From Lepiota brunneoincarnata (taxonomy: Eukaryota; Basidiomycota; Agaricomycetes; Agaricales; Agaricaceae): a stretch of DNA of 64,000 bases. The position numbers and the translations under genes were made by a program. The stretch lies in contig JAEBUN010000002.1 in NCBI GenBank assembly GCA_023014365.1, forward strand, positions 930,001 to 994,000, written 5' to 3'. Below, piece by piece: positions 25,401-37,300 of this stretch (within the stretch, counting starts at the first letter, position 1; each line of letters begins with the position of its first letter). The notes under the pieces are model-generated. The model made no database searches. It was given only the letters and a program-made list of their open reading frames with translations, and had not been told where the DNA came from.

Positions 25401-26410
25401 ATTGAGTTTTCCCGTCTGAGCCTGAGAATGCTTCTGCAGCTCAAACTCTCCAGGAAACTCAGAAAGGTGCATGTTGGTATTAGTGTTGTTGTTGAACAGT
25501 CCAGACACCTGGGTGCCATGCATGTTGTACCCGTTATCCTGAATGGGCATAGGGTGAAGTAAATGGTGGTTAGACTTGTCGCTGGGAGAGTCGGAACGAG
25601 TAAGGTGTGGGTGGGAAGGCTGTTGAGAGATGTGGAAGGGGACAGATGGAGAGCCAGATGACGAGTTGGAAGATGATCCGTACGATGTGGCAACGGGACG
25701 TTCTGACTCAGATGACTGCGAGGGCTCAAAGTCGGCCTGGGCGTTGAGAGAGTCAAGGAGAGACTTGTTGATAAAGTCCTCGTCGGGCTGGAGGGAGGAA
25801 AGTTGGGAGCTCGTGGAAGTAGCCAGTGTGGGCAAAATGTGAGGGTTGCAGGATTTAGATGTTGCTTGGGGGACAGAAGGAGATGCAAAACATGAACCGA
25901 GTGAAGGAAGGAGCGGTGGATTGGAGGACGGTAGCCGGAGGGGATGAGGTGCGTCGGAAACGGAGGAGTGGGCGGGGTGGGTGTGTGCGCGGAAGCGGGG
26001 AACTGACGACGCGTGGAGGGGCGTGACTAATGGAATGAGCACCGGAGAGGAAGTTGGAGGGTGTCTATAACAAAGAGGAAAGGATGGGGGGGAAAATGCG
26101 ATGGGCGCTGTCGGTGTATGCGGCGGTGGTGAGGGGTGTGGTGGTCGGGGGATGCACGATCGAGAGAGTATGTGATGAAGGAAGTCGGACGGTCCCGAGT
26201 TTGGAGTGTCACATCTAAATCTCATCACACTTTCGCACCAACCACCCCCATTTCAACTTTCACACGCACGAGCCATTCAACAATAGATCACTCCCGCGAT
26301 CACGTGTTCGGCATCTCGGCAGCCTCCCGATTGGCTCCTCCAACCCTTCCCCTCCCGCAAAATCACAAAGGCATACTCACAAGGTCCTCATTGCTGCCAC
26401 TCGCAGCCAT
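22476..26410 (-). CDS. Whi3/Scw1-family RNA-binding protein with two RRMs
   Basis: Cytoplasmic mRNA-binding regulator; yeast Whi3 retains cyclin mRNA and S. pombe Scw1 affects cell wall and septation. Inferred exon 1 is [10 protein letters not shown] (26410-26381) with donor GTGAGT; the next acceptor is unresolved. A Ser/Gln/Asn-rich region follows (about 25870-25000). RRM1 has [13 protein letters not shown], then [20 protein letters not shown], a long loop, and [20 protein letters not shown]. The long linker includes [22 protein letters not shown]2 has [49 protein letters not shown] and [16 protein letters not shown]. The stop is at 22476-22478. Two frame changes without a usable intron (24548-24552 and about 25336-25341) are described under findings. 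Confidence 0.87.
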
Positions 26411-27297
26411 CCAAATACAATCCAAGACCCAATTGTCCTCCGCCCATCTTCTCCACATGCTTTATCCGACCGCGGAATACCGGCGCCAATAATGGTAAGA
26501 GGCGCCTCCACACGGCCACCTCACTGCCATGGCTCGACAAGTGATGAGAGTTCAACGAGACAGATCGAGTCATTCAAGGATACCGGCGCGTGATGTCTGA
26601 ATCCTTGCCATGTAGCGGGATAGTGAAGCAGTACAGCAATCCATTGTGAAGGTGAGAGAGAAAGACACCCACGACAGGCATGGGGTAGGAACGAGAAGCG
26701 TGACCTGAGGTCCTGAGTAGTGCCGCCCACCCGAAATTTTAGGCAAACTCAGCGCACGCGATCCGGGCGTAAAAATAAAATAAAATAAAACTTTCCGTGA
26801 CAGTTAGGTCAGTTTATGTGGCTTGGCGGCCTCATTTCACCATAACACCTTATGATTACCCCGTGACCCCGAATAAACCTTTAGGGTCAGGCTTTTATCG
26901 CCGCTAGGATTTAATCTGATCACTGGACAACGCCATAGGGGAATGTACTTCTCAATATCATTTCTGATATATTTTTGAGATGCGCAGCGGATGGATGGGC
27001 CTCTCATCCAGAGTGACTCTACCAACAAGAAGGAAAGACACAGCATTTCAAATTATTGAAAACGGTCTGCACAGAACACTGAGCACGATATCCAATAACT
27101 CAGATGCAATAAAAATCACCCACCCGACTAGAAAATAAACCAGCACTATATATATTAGGTCCGTCTCTGCGCATCCCACTCAGTACCCCTTACCAACCTA
27201 CTAACACTGAAACTCACCATCATGAATTCCATAACAAAATCGTAACAGCAGCCTTCAAGCAACAAAAAATGCCTCAACCGACACCTTCAACCAGCAT
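26411..27297. other. intergenic: Whi3-like upstream region
   Basis: About 890 bases without a convincing gene. It contains a short pentanucleotide run (AAAAT repeated) at about 26770-26790 and is AT-rich between 26720 and 27180. It lies between two minus-strand genes. Confidence 0.55.
26770..26791. repeat. AAAAT microsatellite
   Basis: Roughly four tandem copies of the AAAAT unit, read directly from the sequence. Confidence 0.7.
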
Positions 27298-27714
27298 CTA
27301 ACTACCCCCATCGAAACTGCCAGCCCAAGCCAACCCACTCCACATCCAGCCCTCCTCATCCCACAGCCCCAGGCCAATCACGAACGCACACGAGATCGAT
27401 AGCATCATCGCCCAGAACAATGCACCAAGGAATCTCCACCTCGCACGCGAGTCCGCCGACCCCCTCGGTGCATAATATACATAGGGCAATAGTGGTTGGT
27501 TCGTAGCAAGCGGCGTCGGTCCGTATCCTGAATGTGAATTTGAATTCGGCATGGGCACTGGGATAGGGAAGGGTACAGCAGGCTCGGGAAGGGAGAGTAG
27601 GGAAGATGAGGAACCCATAGCGGTTGCCGGAAATTCGGTATACGGTGGTGGAGGCACCGAAGGAGGTTTCACCTGAGCCGAGGAAGGAGGAGTATTCTCG
27701 TTGTTTTGCGACAT
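27298..27714 (-). CDS. small single-pass membrane protein with PPxY motif
   Basis: Intronless 138-residue frame with a start at 27714 and a stop at 27298. Not recognised. The first 90 residues are Pro/Ser-rich and carry PPPPYTEF (residues 21-28), a PPxY motif of the kind bound by WW domains of Nedd4/Rsp5 ubiquitin ligases. A hydrophobic helix follows (FLGALFWAMMLSISCAFVIG, about residues 95-115), then a short Trp-rich tail GLWDEEGWMWSGLAWAG. No signal peptide is visible, so the Pro-rich part probably faces the cytosol. This layout resembles adaptors that recruit Rsp5-type ligases to membranes, but that is inference. Support is composition and an uninterrupted frame. Confidence 0.6.
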   Translation of the reverse strand: MSQNNENTPPSSAQVKPPSVPPPPYTEFPATAMGSSSSLLSLPEPAVPFPIPVPMPNSNSHSGYGPTPLATNQPLLPYVYYAPRGSADSRARWRFLGALFWAMMLSISCAFVIGLGLWDEEGWMWSGLAWAGSFDGGS

Positions 27715-29591
27715 AATTGAGTGGATAGCGAGACTTTTCTGAGGTTAACCAGAAACCCAGACCTCAACTAAACGGCCTTACTAAAGAGAATGGTGGAAAT
27801 GACTATGAGTACGGTGATAAGATGAAACTTCAGAAGGCCAAGTCTTGGAGGTGTTAGGCCGGAGTCCGAGGAAGGAGTCTATTGATCCTGGAACTATCCA
27901 AAGCCTGGGCGCTGGGTAAAACGACCGTGTCTGGGCACAAGCCCCGACCTTCTTGCACCGTGAAGCTTCAAAGGGTCGAAGTCTCTGACGGCAGCACTGA
28001 ACGTGTCAAGCTGGACGAGTGGGTCAGAATGTCGCGAAAAACCAAGAACAAGTAAGGAGGAAATAAGGAAGGACAAAGACAACAACAGAGCGTTGTGTCC
28101 TCATTACCACAATAGCGGCGCAGGACGTACTCTCCTCATGTGATCAAAATCCCGCGCATGTGACAAACGCGGCACTCTAGGGTTACCTCCTGGCAGCTAG
28201 GTCCATAGGGGCACTAGATGCTACTCGACATGCACCAGGATTCTACGATTGAGCAAGGAGGGAGTGTAACGAGTGATAGCAACAAGATCGCACACATCAG
28301 TGATGTAACTCCGGACTTGGTTCAGGAAAAAAACTACATTCCTTCAGTACCACGCCAACCGCAGATCCCCCTATCTAGGGACATACGCCCATCTGGCAGT
28401 CACTCGTACTAGCCCATCAACCCATTACTTCCTATTCGCGACCTCCAAGTTCATCTGTCCGACTGTAGAGCGGCGTCCTCATCATCTCACGAGAACAAAG
28501 CTCACACAATATCATTCCATAATCACACTTCTTTATATCCGACCTCCCGAGGAACCACGCAGCGACTAGAACAACACAAAAGTAGACATGTGTCCATGTG
28601 CTCCACCTTTGAAACTCATCGTGGACATCTGGAATCCACATCACCCCCCCAACCCTCGACCTCGTGCCTCATCCCTCCAGGTCCGTCGCACACGTCGACC
28701 CCTTCAAGATAGGGACGAGAAGCACATTTAGGGACCGATCTCGTGGCTCTCATGCCGCCTAATCTGCAGCTCGACTTTATTCAATTCCTGTACTAGTGTC
28801 AGAAATACTAATGCAGATGCTAAGTGCCAGTCCGCAAATACCTCCAACCAGCCCATGGATCACCGAAATAGACGAGCGACCACATGCTACACGGCGATAT
28901 CCCTGTCACCATCCACATTGTTACTTCTGCCACCAATTCTCTACAGCGTCCAATGACCCTCCAAAGGGTGCACAGTGACCACGGAGCCGCAGCACATAAC
29001 CCCAACCAGTGCAATCCAGTGAGCACGCTCTCCGAGAAAACGGGCCGCCCACAATTCTCAAGCGGCGTGTTCCAACTTGTCAGCTGGGGCACTCATCCCG
29101 CCAATTCGCCATTTGGATATTTGTCTTTGGAAGTGTGGTATATTTGGCATGTTACTCGGTTAGGGCACCAAATTGAACACCATACAAGTGACACCAAAAA
29201 TACATCGTACCGGATATGAAATTTTGAACCACCGTAAGTAAGTCAGGAAATTTTTGGAATCTCTCGTTATAGAAGTTACGCGCCTAAAAGATGGAAAGAT
29301 ATATGAAGCGCGGATGGGCGGTCTCTATTATACATAGGACTGTGCCACATGCATACCGCTGAAAGGGGAAGGTGAAAAACAGTTTGCCCATAATTTGACC
29401 CACAAAGCCCAAAAAATAAGAATCACTCTAGACCAATGAAATACAGGAAATCGGAGGTCTGATACCTGCCCGCAACTCAAAAAAGCTGGGGACGGCTTGG
29501 TCACAAGATATAATCAGTCGGAAGAAGCAACTCGGACAAGAAGGTTAGAGCCCATCTAATGGTTTAGGAGAAGCGAAGGCAGTAAAATCCC
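27715..29591. other. gene-poor interval
   Basis: About 1.9 kb. The only candidates are short frames, for example 63 residues at 28085-27894 on the minus strand with a hydrophobic start and no family. I call none. No repeat pair, transposon end or RNA gene was recognised. The 3' flank of the thioesterase gene lies at the right. Confidence 0.5.
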
Positions 29592-30587
29592 TCAAATTTT
29601 TGGGATAAATTTCTTGATAAACTCCTTGAGGTCGTCGAGTTCGGCCATGCTCGTCGTGTGACCTATGCCTTCATAAATGTTGTATGTCAAGCCCTTCGGC
29701 TCCTCCCGCACCCCAGCACGGGGAATTCCAACGGAATTCTCGAGGAATTCTACCGAGTCCTTGCTAAATTGCAGCCTGACCAAAGGATCAGCTGAACCAT
29801 GTCCCCAGAAAACAGGCATCGAAGAAGCGAATGGTGAGGTCATCTATTGTCAAACCAGTGATCAGATCATCAGTCTTTATTAATAACAAAGTGCGACTGA
29901 CCGATTTGAACTTGTGCCTAAGCGGAAGCCAACCGCTCAGGACGGCGAGGGCCGCAAATTTCCGTTCACCAGTGAGACCGACTAGGAGTGACATGGCACC
30001 CCCCTGGCTGAAGCCACCAAGGAAAATACGACTTGGGTCTGTGCCAGAATTCACTTCCTCGGCTATCAGTTGACTAATAAGCCTCCTGGAGTCGAGCATG
30101 CCCGTTTCGTCCTCATCGGTATTGAAGCCGAAAGAATAGATGTCAAACCTGGTCGCGGCGGCACAATATGTTGTGGCAACGCTGCGAGATGGCCGAACCG
30201 AAAATGAGACCTACCACGATGGCATTCTGTGGTTCAAATTGGCTTTGACATGTCGAATAGGCCTGTAAATTGTACGCAGGAAACGAAAAAAAATAATTGG
30301 GTAGATCAGCGGTCACAGAATGCCCCTGTCGAGATTCATAAAGACTCACGAGTGCGGGAGGACCCACTTTACATGAGAGAGACCCTCATCCTCACGAAGC
30401 ATGTCTGCGACAGGCTTCCAGCCATGGCCAGTGTCACCCAATCCCTGTTGCCAAACGAGTGAGTATTAGATCGCTCAGGAACCAAACCTAGGAGGGAATT
30501 GGGACTCACGTGGATGAAGACGACAGTTGCAGTGTGCTTCGTGATGGAGGGCAAAACGAGGGCCTTGAGAGGTGCAGAGGCAGCCAT
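29592..30587 (-). CDS. acyl-protein thioesterase 1 (APT1-like serine hydrolase)
   Basis: Alpha/beta hydrolase that removes palmitate from S-acylated proteins and can act on lysophospholipids. Spliced product: MAASAPLKALVLPSI, TATVVFIHGLGDTGHGWKPV (oxyanion region), VKWVLPHSPIRHVKANLNHR, MPSWFDIYSFGFNTDEDE, the nucleophile elbow IFLGGFSQGGAMSLLVG, the acid residue in WGHGSADPLV, and the catalytic His in IYEGIGHTTS, ending KFIPKI. All three catalytic residues are present. The junctions at HS/PIRH and SW/FDIY are in phase. The frame is open upstream to an ATG at 30716, adding a hydrophobic 43-residue extension (SSLVTVLFACFLFC). I prefer 30587 because cytosolic APT1 proteins start there. Divergent from TRM10. 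Confidence 0.92.
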
Positions 30588-30843
30588 CTGGGTGGGTGTG
30601 ATAGGAGAGAACGAGGGGGATCCTGGCGAGGTAGGACAGAAGAGGAAGCAGGCGAAGAGAACGGTGACGAGGGAGGACGAGAGGATATGGCTTCTCGAAA
30701 TAATCAATCTCGGCATCTACCGGTCCACTTGACCGCCGACTGTAGAACGAGCTGTCCAAGCCAGACTGTCGTCGTTGCACTCTCCGAGAATGGACGGCTC
30801 AATTGATTCCCATCTGTCACTCGTCACCAGTACACTGGCGCCC

Positions 30844-31967
30844 ATGGACCCTCCTCTCTCAAAGAATGCTCAGAAAAAGGCTGCTCGGGCCGCCCGTTAC
30901 GAAGAGTACAAGATTCAGCGCCGTGCTCGAGAGAAGGAAGCTAGGAGAGAGAAACAGCGCATCCGCGCCGAAAAGCGCGCCGCAGGCCAACTCGATGGGA
31001 ATGAGGAGGCCGAACAGGCACGACAGAAGAAAAGACCCAGGATCCAATTCGGTGGCAGGGTCGTTGTCGATCTTGGATTCGACGATCTCATGAACGAAAA
31101 GGTACCACTTTGTCTTCCTGGTCTCTTCTCTCCCTGCGTATCTATCGAGCCTACTCATCTAGGAAATCAAATCACTGTGTTCCCAACTGGCATACACTTA
31201 CAGCGCAAATCGTGCGGCCTCGTATCCCTTTTCTCTCATATTCACTTCCCTTAATGGCCGTACGCTCCAGCGGACTTGAGAGCCTAAACCAGGCCGGACA
31301 CAAACGTTGGTCGAAAACAGAATGGTGGACGGGAGGTTACGAACAGCTCTGGGAAGTAGAACCAGACGGGGAGGGGAAACCAATTGACCAACCCGGCACA
31401 TTGCCTATATGTAGCAAGGAAAATGTCATCTACCTTACCGCCGACTCCGAGGAGGAACTATGGGAACTAAAACCTGACGAAACCTACATTATCGGCGGGA
31501 TAGTCGACCACAACAGATGCAAGGTGCATCACTTCCTGTCCCATATCGCCGAAACCTGCTCACCTACTCCACGATAGAATCTATGTCAAAACAAGGCAAA
31601 GGAATCCAACATCAGAACCGCCCGACTTCCTATAGGGCGGTTCCTCGCGAGCCTGCCCACGCGCAAGGTCCTGACTGTCAATCAAGTGTTGGAAATTCTC
31701 ATCAAGTGGGTTGAGACGAAAGATTGGGCGGCTGCCTTGAACCATGTGATGCCCAAGCGTAAATTCCAAGCCGAAGGGAAAAGGGCCAAACTGAAAGGAA
31801 ATAGTGCAGCAGCGGCAGCAGGTGGTGAGGGTGGCAAAGACGAGAATAGCAATGGGTCAGAAGACGACCTCGAAGGAGACAGCGAGAAATCCAAAGAGGA
31901 GGATAAAGGGCTCGGGGACAATGACAATGAGACCAACGGGGAGGAGTACCAAGCAGGCGATGGATAG
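30844..31967 (+). CDS. TRM10: tRNA (guanine-N1)-methyltransferase TRM10
   Basis: SPOUT-fold enzyme that methylates G9 of tRNAs with S-adenosylmethionine. It starts MDPPLSKNAQKKAARAARYE (an in-frame ATG at 30790 is possible), then a highly basic coiled stretch and QFGGRVVVDLGFDDLMNEK. Across an intron it continues EIKSLCSQLAYTYSANRAAS and FSLIFTSLNGR. Further conserved blocks are WWTGGYEQLWEV, YLTADSEEELWELKPDETYI, IGGIVDHNRCK and, after an intron, RLPIGRFLASLPTRKVLTVN and QVLEILIKWVETKDWAAAL. An acidic low-complexity tail (GGEGGKDENSNGSEDDLEGD) ends at 31965-31967. Near 31272 one extra base breaks the frame inside a conserved segment. Confidence 0.93.
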
Positions 31968-32686
31968 GATACAGGCATGTGTAACCATTATACCGATAAC
32001 ACGAAGGGAAAGCTTTGTCAGAAGAATGCGGTCTTGATATACTTCCGAGATTTGATGCTAAGAATATGATTCTTGGTACTCAAGTCCGCCGGAACGAGAA
32101 ATAACAGACGCCACTTCTGTCACTTGTTACCCTTTACAGAACCGTGGCCGATGTCCTCAAGTTGCAAAACCCCACATATGGCAACCCAACATCCATTTTT
32201 AGACCTTGCAAACATCCCCGACAATTATATTAGCTTACTGGCGCGATGTCCGATGTATTCCATTTCGATGCCCCACTATCCACCGGTGAGTAAGCCTATG
32301 CATTTGTTCTGCAGCCGTAGAGGCGCGCTCGGGCATGCTGCGTTGGCCGGAAAATTTTGCTGTGAACAACTAAGATGCGTCTCCCTGCTGCATTCCCCAA
32401 GAAATATAGGACAGTGGGTACGCAGCAAAGTGTGAACGCGGGGGTATAACACCATAGACCTGGGCCGTTAACCCTGCGCATAGTGCTTCGCTTGCTCAAG
32501 GCCGATCCCTCCACGGGTGCAAATTCGAATCGTCAATTGAACCAAGCCTACAAATTGGCCTGTCACCTACACAAGATCGCTGGAAGCTTTCACTGCTGGC
32601 AACCTCATGAGACTAGTTATTCTGCAACGATGGTAGTTGTCCGAAGAGGTAGCCAAACAAATAGAGTAGAGGAGCAGGGCGGTGGT
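31968..32686. other. tail-to-tail intergenic region
   Basis: About 720 bases between TRM10 (+) and NDUFAF5 (-). I see no recognisable gene, repeat or RNA. Confidence 0.55.
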
Positions 32687-34168
32687 CTACAAGACGTCTT
32701 TAAGGTTGACCTTTCCGGTGCCTCTGTCAAGGGGTTTAGGCTGGGAGGGTGCTGGCTTCCATCCAATCTGTGCGTGATCATTGGGGCTCGGGTCTCAGAT
32801 CGTTCCTAAATGAGTGATGGGAAAGTAACGTACCATGTAGATAATCTGGAAAGTGGCGGGAATGGTTCCGTCTTCATCACCATGCAATTCTGTAAGATCA
32901 TATCAATTAATGAGGTGGATTCGGAATGTTGCACTCGGGCTGGAACCTTTGTATATCGCGGCCGCAGCGGCTAGGGTATCTCGGTGAATACAACCACGTC
33001 TACACGAAAGGATCAGAGAGGGCCGAGTTGCTAGTGATGAGCACGCAAACCTTCCAATGACAGCATTTCTTTCACCCATGTTGCCGAGATCTTCTACAAG
33101 TTCCCACATACTGGGATAACCGACTTTGACCTCGTCGATATCGACAGTAAGCAGAGTAAATCCTGCTCGACCAAGCAAGTTGGAAATATCTCGCGTATCT
33201 AGAGCGTTGGGCTTCGGTGTGTTGCATCAGTGTTGGATCAAACGATCACTAACCGGTCATGGGCGATACATGAGGAGAGATTCCTCCCTCCCGTTCAACT
33301 TCTGCGAGCTGGAGAGCAGTTCTTGGTCGGGTGAGTGGTACTGCACCTATTTAGGCAAGGATGCTAATTACCTCAATTCAAATAGCGTATCTCCTCCAAA
33401 CATGGCTCCTAGAAAAAGCCCGTCTGGTCGCAGAGCCTCTTTGATCTGAACGAGAGCACCTGTTTGGCGTGGGCTTCGAGCATGGTCGTGAAACAGGATC
33501 GTGCAAACCTGGTAGGTCGTTCACCCAATGTAGACTTAGACAAGAGACGATGGCCTCTTGGGAGTTTGGAGGCACACTGGAGAGGATGTTCTCTTCGTCG
33601 CCTTGGATGCGCTCGATTTCGACTGTGAAGCGTGCGTAAACTTCCCTGGCAAGCCATGAGCCTATGACGATGTAGGCAGACCGTCAAATTCGTCTTCGGA
33701 ATCACGTTCCAGAGTCGCGACTAGTGTCTACAGTTAGATGGAGGAGTGCCAGAGCTTTCTACATACCACTGCTGTCGATCAGAATAGACTTCTTTACTTT
33801 TTCGGGCTCGAGTAGTTTCGAAAAGTGACCAGGACCTGAGCCCAAGTCAACGATCGCATCGAAGTTCCGTTTGATATCCTATTAAGCACAAATATAGTAC
33901 CAGGAAAAGGGACAACTGCTCCAACAAGATGGCGTACCAAAAACCTCTCCATCATGCGGTCAGCCACTTCGTCCCTTACATAGTCCGCGAGCCGACTTCG
34001 TTCACCACCATTGCATAGAGCAGCCCGATCTTTCTGTATTCGCTTCACATTCCTGTCGAATACCTGATATGGGCCCACTGTGTTGAAGCTCGGGGGTGGT
34101 GTGCTCGCCGAATGGGACGCGAGACGACGCGCCTGGGGCAATAAGCGTGCTACCTGGTGAAGAGACAT
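32687..34168 (-). CDS. NDUFAF5: NDUFAF5-like methyltransferase, mitochondrial complex I assembly factor
   Basis: Class I SAM-dependent enzyme of mitochondria; the human protein hydroxylates an arginine of NDUFS7 during early complex I assembly. It starts [20 protein letters not shown], an Arg-rich presequence. Next come [33 protein letters not shown], the SAM-binding motif [116 protein letters not shown] and [13 protein letters not shown]. It ends [11 protein letters not shown] and KVNLKDVL with the stop at 32687-32689. Several introns of about 50-60 bases were inferred but not all were placed. Divergent from the next gene. Confidence 0.92.
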
Positions 34169-34326
34169 AACAGGCAAACTCTCACGGCGGGTCACGCGTT
34201 TTGGTGTGAGTTTGGGTCTCCACTGCTCTTTCATTGCCGACTTGCCACCCGTGCATTCCAGGCATTTTGCCCGGCTCTGTACATCCTCTCTAACTGCTTC
34301 ACGCGTCGTACTGGGCGCTGAAATAG
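34169..34326. promoter_or_regulatory. shared divergent promoter, NDUFAF5 / Q/P-rich zinc-finger gene
   Basis: 158 bases between divergent start codons. No specific element was recognised. Confidence 0.4.
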
Positions 34327-37300
34327 ATGAACAACCAATCCTCACATCCCTTGGTTGCACCAGGTGAGTACGAGCGCAACAAGGACAACATTGCAAGTTA
34401 CCGTGCCTATCTCGACATGTATGAGCGAATGAACGAGCAAGGGTTGAAGAATCACGAGGAGATAGAACGATTGGAAAAGGCGCTAAGGGATAAGATACGA
34501 GCGGGAGATGAAGCTAAGTACGTGCAACCGTCACCGTCAGCTATCTATCCTCTTTGAGCTCATGGTTCGTAGGCATGCTCTGGAGATGTTGCAAAACAGC
34601 CGAATGTAAGATAGGCTGCTTCCTTACACCGTTGCCTCTGCTCAGAGAGTGTCCAGGGTACCAAGGCTCACTGATGGGCGACCACCGGCTGCGGATGCGG
34701 GTACTCTTGTGCCTGCGGGACCTCTCATTATCCCTACGATCCAGGCGCCCTCAAATTCTGCGTACATTGAGGAAGTGACGAATCAAGAATCCAAAGTAAG
34801 TTATTGCGAAACTACCCAATGTGTACCTAATCAGATAGTTGGGCAGAAGCTCTCGCCCGTTGCGCCTGCTGCGTACACACCTTATGCAGTAAATCAGCAG
34901 AATATCACACAAACTCGGAACGTCTCCCAGCCCTCGTATTATAGTACCCAACAATTCAGCTACAGTGCCATGCCCCAGGCAGGAGCTCAACGCAACTCTC
35001 AGATGGAGAGGAGTGGGTCTACAATGGCTGGTACCTCCTCGGTACCTCAATTTCAGCAACAACCCACCCCATCTATGCAAAGTTCCACTCAACGTGGTCA
35101 GTACTACAGACCGGGAGCATATGCGTCGCGGCCAACATTTCCACAGTCGGCACCCCAGGCGCCTTATCCACAACAAGCCCAACCTCATCCATCCGCACAG
35201 ACAACACAAGGATTTTCACTCCATCCAAACCAGCACATTCAATACGATGAATACCAGCGCTACCTTATACAACAACAACAGCAAGAGCAGTTTCGACAAG
35301 CTGCAATCGCGCGCCAACAAGTTCCCTCGCATCAGGGTCAATACAACCGGCCACCAGTAAATCAAGCGCAAAAACCGAATCAGCAATCGCATGCGAACAA
35401 TTTCCAAGCACAGTCCGCTGCTAGCGGTCAGCAACAACCGAATGTCTCCCAACAAGTTGCAAGTGATCTTCATGCCCCTAACCACAAGCCCTCGACGGAA
35501 GCCCAGAAACAGGCGGTGCCAGCCAAACCAGCACCTCTTCCTAGCACAGCAAACATGGCTACCCAAGGTATGCCTCTATTGGCTCAAGCACAATGTATTT
35601 TTGTAACAATTGTGGGTCAAGTGCGGACATCTAGCCTCGATGGTGCTCTGGGGATTAGGTCCTTCAACTTTTGCACAATCTGTGAGTCCCGAAAAATCCC
35701 GCCAATGACATTCGCTAACAAGTCTCACAACCGCAGCCTGGATCTGCTGCCTCCGGTCCGGGTTTCATTGCTACTTCAACTGGCCAACCTGCTGTCACCA
35801 TTCCTGTGAGTTTCAAGTAGAATCATCAATGTGTTCCCGAATTGATCTAATCGCATGCACGAAGATACCGACAACGACTACCGGTTCATCTGCAGGAAAT
35901 AGTTATCCACGCACGCCTTACGTTCAGGTTTTTTCCACTACACCTAAACCCAATGGTGTTGTATCACAGACTGTCCCAGTGGCAGCCTCGGAAACCCCAC
36001 AAAAAACCTCGCCCCTGACTAAGGCATCCCCTTCAACGCTTTCTCCCTTGCGAACACCAAGTCAGGCGGATAAAAGGCATCTCGCTCGTGACCTTCTTCG
36101 TGCTCTGAAGCGGCCAAGGCTCGAAAGTTCGTCCCCATCCACACACGAACCCGAGCCTAAACGACATGCGCCGGAATCTGTCGTTAAAGGAGTGTTAAAA
36201 TCCGTGTCAAATGCACCAAATGTACTGTCCATGCAGGACCCCACCGGCTACGGCACCTGGTCCAGTTGTGCCGTCCGTGCAACCCAAGCAAACACAATAT
36301 ATTGCCTACCAACCCCTGGCCCCTGCTACACAACCAATGAAACCGCCTACGAGTTTGTCCATTGCCACTCAATCACCTTCGACACAGGTTGACGACAGAG
36401 CACGACCTAAAGCAGGCCCAATCACCACTCTTAATCAACCCCTAATGACCACTTTCTCATACGTTTCCGCCCCTGGCACCACAGGTATAGAACCGAATGG
36501 ATCAATGTTGAGATCAGTACAGCAGTCTCATCCTGCCGGGGACTCCAATGGGCACTTGTCTGAGGTTCCCGCGCCTGTTGTGAAAGCGACTTCGCAAGGT
36601 GCTGCCGGGGCTTTTCCACCCACCATCCCGGTTGCGTCTATCGAGCCGCCAGCACCTCCATCGGTAAATGCTCCAGCTGCTACTACTCCAGCTACTACCC
36701 CTTCAGCTACTACCACTTCAGCTGCCATTACTCAAGCTGTTAACACTCCAGCTGCTATCACTCCAGCTATTACCACCCCAGCTGCCATCACTCCAGCTGC
36801 CATCACTCCAGCTGTTACCACCCCCGCTGCCATCACTCCAGCTGTTACCACCCCTGCTGCCATCACTCCAGCTGTTACCACCCCCGCTGCCATCACTCCA
36901 GCTGTCACCACCCCAGCTGCTATCTCTCCACCTGCTACCACCCCAGCTGCTATCTCTCCACCTGCTACCACCCCAACTGCTACCCTTCCCATTGTAGCAA
37001 ACGCCACCAAATATGTTGCTGGTCCCTCTGGCTTGAGCCCCAGCGCAGCGAGTCAAGCTACTGCATCTTCTGGTTCTTCAAGCAGCACTGCAGCTGTCGT
37101 CGCCCCACCCGTCAAACATCCAGGACTAACTAAGATGGACGCCCCGAAGACGCTTGAGGCACCCAAAAAAACGCCTTTGTTCTTTCCATCTCCAACCTCA
37201 TCGCCCACTCCAGAGCGGAACACAGTCCCTGTGGAAGGTTTGTCTCAACTCTCGATTGACAAAGGAGGCAAGGGTAAGGGCAAGGCCACAGTCCCTCTAT

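Noticed and set aside
24749..25888. Long minus-strand frame starting [13 protein letters not shown] as the N-terminus of the Whi3-like protein
   Set aside because: Its first part is Pro/Thr/Leu-rich shadow sequence; the overlapping frame with SSESE and Q/N-rich sequence fits the family better, with a frame break near 25340.
27894..28085. 63-residue minus-strand frame with a hydrophobic N-terminus
   Set aside because: No family, no length support and no flanking structure; hydrophobic starts of this length arise by chance.
30588..30716. N-terminal hydrophobic extension of the thioesterase
   Set aside because: Cytosolic APT1 proteins start at the inner Met; the extension overlaps the probable promoter shared with TRM10. 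Kept only as an alternative.
32500..32560. tRNA-like B-box resemblance (AATTCGAATC)
   Set aside because: No A box, no acceptor stem pairing and no cloverleaf could be drawn.
36718..37056. Minus-strand frames of GGNSWSDGS or AAGVVTAGVM repeats
   Set aside because: They are the antisense shadows of the 30-base coding minisatellite, which fits the plus-strand gene.
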